From assembly GCF_000964405.1 (NCBI RefSeq), contig NZ_BANE01000124.1, positions 1-54,201 of the forward strand: a DNA stretch of 54,201 nucleotides. Direction: 5' to 3'. The position numbers and the translations under genes are program-made. Of the stretch, positions 50,870-54,201 are shown piece by piece. This stretch comes from Novacetimonas hansenii JCM 7643 (lineage in GTDB: Bacteria; Pseudomonadota; Alphaproteobacteria; Acetobacterales; Acetobacteraceae). The stretch's first letter is position 1. Every line of letters starts with the position of its first letter. Under the pieces are notes generated by a model. The model worked only from the letters and a program-made list of their open reading frames with translations. It was not told the DNA's origin and did no database searches.

Positions 50870-52564
50870 TTAATTTTCTATAGTATATTTATGTATTTTT
50901 TCAAGAAAAGGATCAATAATATCTTTAACCTCATCCCACTCATCTTCTTGCAAAAGTCGATACTCTGCACTCAAGCGAACTACATGATCAAAAGTCTCTT
51001 GTGTCGTAGCTTCAGCGCCAAGAATGATTTGTTTGTTTCCCAGTAAATGTGAAGAAATAAAAGCGATCATCCTAGGCAGGTTTTCCTCGTCTTGCCCTTG
51101 TTGCTGAGGTGAGTCAATCACTAAAGGTACTGAAAATGAACCATACTTACCGGAACAATTACTCCAAATGGCTGCATAATATGCAAGTATAGATCTTGGT
51201 CCCGCGCTTCCTGATACATCCGGTCTGGAAGATAGATTCATCTTTTTTGAGTTTTCGAAAGACACATTCAGCAATGATGCCGATTTTTCAAACGAAATGC
51301 GGAAATTACTTAATATTTCAGAAGATCTTTTTCTACTCACTAACACAGCTATATCAGCGTCAATCGACTCAATTTCTATATTTATTTCTTTAATTTTTGA
51401 TTTTAATTCACTTAATTCCTCTTCAAAAGCCAAAGAAGCTGCTTCGCCCCCCATCCCAAGAATAACATCTCCAAAAATCAAATCTCCACGTTTTATTTCA
51501 AGAATTTTATTTATTCGAACATAATTTTCATTCAATATTTTTAGATCTACTTCTTTCAAACGAACTTTATTCTGCGCATCTATTAAATCCTCTTTCAGGC
51601 GGACTGATAAATCAAATAACACTCGCGCATCATCAGTGAATGATAATAGATCAAAGAATATTTTGTTATGTTCAGCACCACAAGTTGGACAAGTAAGATC
51701 TAAATCATGGTCTGATTGAAGGTAACGTGTATCTTTTTTATAATTTCTAAGCGCTTCATCGGCCATCTGAATTTGAAGAAACAGGCTTGAAACAGTTTCC
51801 CGCAATCTGACTAACTCATTGCGTTTATCTTCCTGTTTCGCGTTTAATTCAGTTATTTCTGAAGTAAGTCGGCTAATATCCTGCTCAAAAGCTTCAGGGA
51901 CTACTTTAGGACCGCTTAACGGAAGTTTGTTGCTTAGACGCAGCCTTACCTGCTCCACTAAAAGCTTATCACGCACGATATCTGCCCGCGAAAATAACTT
52001 AGTCCTTCGCATTGAATTTAATTCATAATATTCTGGGGGCTTAACTCCTGTAAAATAATCCAAGACACTCGGTACTGGACTTTTATATTGCCCCATATAT
52101 CTAAATGTATTCCATCCTGAAAACCAACTTCCATCTTGATTAATATAAAATGGAAGAAAAAAAGCTCTTGCGTCAGCAATTACAGTTTCATTATTTTTGT
52201 CAGTCAGAGCCAAATTAAATCCGAGGAGTTGTGAAAAATATGTTCCCCACTCTCCATCTTTAAATGTTAAAAATAATAAAGATCCTTTATCATCGAACAA
52301 TGCTCTCAATGGTTTCTGATAAAGAACAGAATAATTTTTCTCGTTAATCGTAAAGCTGACTAACGTAATAGCGCCAACATCCCACCGAGATAACTTACCC
52401 TCTGGGTAAGCACCCAATGTGATAAAAAGAGATTTTATTATGGTAGACTTACCTGTGTGATTGCCTCCGACTAATAGATTTCTGTGGGGGCTGAAAGTTA
52501 TCCTCCTTGCTTTTTTCTCGGCGTGAGATAGCAGTGAAATACTTTTGAATCTGAAGATTTTCAT
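50870..52564 (-). CDS. Zinc-hook SMC/ABC-like ATPase (Lamassu LmuB / ABC-3C-like)
   Basis: A 564-residue SMC-like ATPase. Walker A is GGNHTGKST (residues 33-41), the coiled-coil arms have a zinc-hook-like CPTC (Cys292, Cys295) at about mid-length, and the Walker B region is PLVIDSPQQQGQDEENL near residue 490. The IDSPQQQxQD form is typical of the ATPases of Lamassu and ABC-three-component defence systems. The gene is very AT-rich and AT-ending codons dominate, unlike traG. It follows the DUF4297-type nuclease gene by 33 bases on the same strand. No third component (LmuC or middle component) is present. The ribosome site is weak. Confidence 0.75.
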   Translation of the reverse strand: MKIFRFKSISLLSHAEKKARRITFSPHRNLLVGGNHTGKSTIIKSLFITLGAYPEGKLSRWDVGAITLVSFTINEKNYSVLYQKPLRALFDDKGSLLFLTFKDGEWGTYFSQLLGFNLALTDKNNETVIADARAFFLPFYINQDGSWFSGWNTFRYMGQYKSPVPSVLDYFTGVKPPEYYELNSMRRTKLFSRADIVRDKLLVEQVRLRLSNKLPLSGPKVVPEAFEQDISRLTSEITELNAKQEDKRNELVRLRETVSSLFLQIQMADEALRNYKKDTRYLQSDHDLDLTCPTCGAEHNKIFFDLLSFTDDARVLFDLSVRLKEDLIDAQNKVRLKEVDLKILNENYVRINKILEIKRGDLIFGDVILGMGGEAASLAFEEELSELKSKIKEINIEIESIDADIAVLVSRKRSSEILSNFRISFEKSASLLNVSFENSKKMNLSSRPDVSGSAGPRSILAYYAAIWSNCSGKYGSFSVPLVIDSPQQQGQDEENLPRMIAFISSHLLGNKQIILGAEATTQETFDHVVRLSAEYRLLQEDEWDEVKDIIDPFLEKIHKYTIEN

Positions 52565-52597
52565 ATGATTTTGTCCGCAGGCTTCTCACCAAACGCC

Positions 52598-53749
52598 TTA
52601 AGTTAGGTCCACGCATTGTTCGATCGCTCCACACAGGATATACGCTCTCAGCTTTGCTTTTTTTTCATGTGGAAACATTTCTGCAAGAGAGGCTGTGAGT
52701 GTTTCCAGCCAAGGCTGGAGTATAGGTGGTATTGGGTTTACAGGTAGTAATTTTTTTACTTCCATCTCTATCTCTATATCCTCTTTAAGGTTCGTTCCAG
52801 ATAATTTTCTCCTACTAATTTCAGTTAAAGCTATTCGTATTGCTGTAATTTCAATCAAGTTAAACCCTTCTTTCTGTAATTGATTTAACCAAGAATCATA
52901 GTAAGGAGTAGGATCAATAATTTTTTCCAATGAATTTAATGCAGCTTGAAAATTCTTGCGTCCAAATCCATGCCGATAACGCATTTCTTCAAAATTTCTA
53001 CATGTTTCCGTTCTCGCTCCAAGGGGAGTGATTTTTATTAGAAGGCTTTCAACAAAAGATTGAGCTTGTCCTGCGTGCAAAGGGCTACGATTACGCAAAA
53101 ACTCACAAGCTTTTCCTATCGAATAAGGCACAGGATCATCTACAGGAATCGATACTTTTTCTATATAAAGCTTGGAGGTATCAGGTAATGATCCATTAGG
53201 ATCAAAACTCTGAAGTGCTTTAACTAGAAGGTCTGAAAATTCAGTGGGAAGCATATCAAGACTTACCATTGTTGACGTCGCGGCGTTGGAACCATCTTTC
53301 ATCAATAAGTCACAACCAGAGTTTGAAACAAAACGACCTTCACTAGACATAGTTTTAAAAGCATCTACAGCATTATAGAGCTTACCAATTGGGCTAGATT
53401 TTATGCTTTCGAGAGGAATACTCTTCCTCTTGCTCTTCTTTTTTTTCTGCGGGTCTTCTGGTTTGCTTAAACAACTCAGTCCCGACCAAGACCACTCACC
53501 TCGGTCCTTCTTTTTTAGCTGGAAAAGTTTTATTTTTTTCGGATCAATTTCAGAATCTAATATCGCAATATCTTGAACAGCCTCAAATAGAAATAAAAAA
53601 TCTTCTGAATTATTACTTTCCATCTCAAGCATTTTTATTAATGCCCAATTTTTTTGAAATTCTATTCCTTTTTGGTTGTGCCCACCACCGGTCTCGGAAA
53701 TTTCAGCACGCTGGGAAACTGTAAAAAATTCTGAAATTCCCACAGACAC
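52598..53749 (-). CDS. DUF4297 (Cap4-type) dsDNA nuclease effector
   Basis: A 383-residue protein. ETGGGHNQKGIEFQKNWALIK (about residues 19-39) followed by FEAVQDIAIL (Asp60) and KLFQLKKKD (Gln77-x-Lys79) forms the PD-(D/E)xK active site of the DUF4297/Cap4 nuclease family, known as effector of Lamassu and some CBASS systems. The C-terminal part is helical and uncharacterised. I chose the GTG at 53749 (MSVGISEFF) because GGGAGG lies five bases upstream; the frame opens at another GTG at 53770 with no ribosome site. Strongly AT-rich, like the ATPase gene that follows, so the pair was acquired together. Confidence 0.75.
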   Translation of the reverse strand: MSVGISEFFTVSQRAEISETGGGHNQKGIEFQKNWALIKMLEMESNNSEDFLFLFEAVQDIAILDSEIDPKKIKLFQLKKKDRGEWSWSGLSCLSKPEDPQKKKKSKRKSIPLESIKSSPIGKLYNAVDAFKTMSSEGRFVSNSGCDLLMKDGSNAATSTMVSLDMLPTEFSDLLVKALQSFDPNGSLPDTSKLYIEKVSIPVDDPVPYSIGKACEFLRNRSPLHAGQAQSFVESLLIKITPLGARTETCRNFEEMRYRHGFGRKNFQAALNSLEKIIDPTPYYDSWLNQLQKEGFNLIEITAIRIALTEISRRKLSGTNLKEDIEIEMEVKKLLPVNPIPPILQPWLETLTASLAEMFPHEKKAKLRAYILCGAIEQCVDLT

Positions 53750-53783
53750 AAAAGCCTCCCATTGCAACACTCTGCAACTATGA

Positions 53784-53801
53784 ACCTCATCAACATGAGG
53801 T
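53784..53801. repeat. Inverted repeat upstream of the nuclease gene
   Basis: ACCTCAT (53784-53790) and ATGAGGT (53795-53801) are separated by CAAC. It lies 35 bases upstream of the nuclease start and may be an operator. The same heptamers form the inner stem of the hairpin at 29304-29334. Confidence 0.45.
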
Positions 53802-53914
53802 CAAGCATTAAAAGCTATCGAGCTTTTGAATTTGATACCAAAAAAATTGATTGTTCTTTACAAAGAATACACATACGATTATCGTATAAATAATTTTATA
53901 TTTACATGATTTAT

Positions 53915-54201
53915 TTATATTTCTAATCCTTTTCTACGACCGAATGACCAATCCACACCTCCATCCTCCCGCGCGACGCCCGAGACATGACGCCCGATCT
54001 GTTTCTCCAGCGATGGCGTCCAGGGAACAAGCTGGAACCCGAGGCCACCGTCAATCATGGCGAAGCGCCCCGAGGCGAGGGTCAGGCGCTGCCGGTAGGT
54101 TCCAGTGACATACTCGCCCGCCTCGGCACTCTGGATGGGCTGACCAGTTTCGCGGGCCAAACGTTCGGCCACGTCCCCCATCTCCCGCGCCCGCATGGAG
54201 G
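53915..54201 (-). CDS. Relaxase (DUF3363 C-terminus), 5' part outside window
   Basis: The C-terminal 95 or so residues of a longer protein; the frame is still open at the right edge, so the ATG at 54196 is not the true start. GRFAMIDGGLGFQLVPWTPSLEKQIG and GRHVSGVAREDGGVDWSFGRRKGL match the end of DUF3363-containing relaxases (TraI/VirD2-like), which nick oriT and pilot the transferred strand. It has high GC and normal codon use, in contrast to the AT-rich genes to its left. Its position upstream of traG on the same strand is the expected one for the transfer backbone. Confidence 0.78.
   Translation of the reverse strand, partial: SMRAREMGDVAERLARETGQPIQSAEAGEYVTGTYRQRLTLASGRFAMIDGGLGFQLVPWTPSLEKQIGRHVSGVAREDGGVDWSFGRRKGLEI

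Overview
The window looks like accessory DNA, most likely a conjugative plasmid or an integrated conjugative element, of an alphaproteobacterium, probably an acetic acid bacterium (Acetobacteraceae). The grounds are high-GC codon use in most genes, a P-type trb/traG transfer cluster ending in a DUF2274 gene and a lysR gene, a relaxase tail of the DUF3363 type, and a long ParB-like protein with a DUF932 protein. I see no rRNA, no complete tRNA, no replication initiator and no core housekeeping block, so chromosome versus plasmid cannot be settled here.

Layout. 1-914: 5' part of a DUF932 gene running off the left edge. 1.2-8.0 kb: metal and oxyanion block with chrA, cytochrome b561, a VIT/CCC1-family transporter and a tightly coupled arsR-arsC-arsB-arsH-arsO operon. 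8.2-13.9 kb: mazEF, an Old Yellow Enzyme, a DUF1275 membrane protein, a CPA1-type Na+/H+ antiporter, a RelBE-type module and a gene broken by one in-frame TGA. 14.0-21.7 kb: ParB-like gene, large serine recombinase whose 3' end runs antisense through a tRNA-Met(CAT) 3' fragment, tyrosine integrase preceded by CTACGC repeats, a second antiporter about 92% identical to the first, and an integrase remnant. 21.7-37.1 kb: a Phd/VapC pair and then a defence-like island. It holds a complete three-gene Shango system, a dual-specificity phosphatase with a small partner, a 1309-residue SMC-like ATPase with a C-terminal S24-like region, a DUF3892-like protein, a probable ADP-ribosyltransferase-fold protein and a PD-(D/E)xK nuclease. 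37.6-50.7 kb: lysR, then DUF2274-trbI-G-F-L-J-E-D-C-B and copG-traG on the minus strand, encoding a type IV secretion mating apparatus and its coupling protein. 50.8-53.8 kb: a strikingly AT-rich pair (zinc-hook SMC-like ATPase plus DUF4297/Cap4-type nuclease, Lamassu/ABC-3C-like) lying between traG and the relaxase gene, whose 3' end reaches the right edge.

How it works together. The backbone supplies transfer (relaxase, TraG, Trb), recombination (serine and tyrosine recombinases), a ParB-like protein and toxin-antitoxin modules. The cargo gives arsenic, chromate and metal handling and several layers of probable anti-phage defence. A family of composite intergenic repeats (CCGACATT...CCCCCC blocks and CCTGTCTGCT hairpins) recurs around the cargo genes and may mark the boundaries at which they were assembled.

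The strongest candidates for something undescribed are the 1309-aa SMC/S24-like protein (30011-33940), the ART-like protein (35049-35852) and the AT-rich nuclease/SMC pair placed inside the conjugation region.
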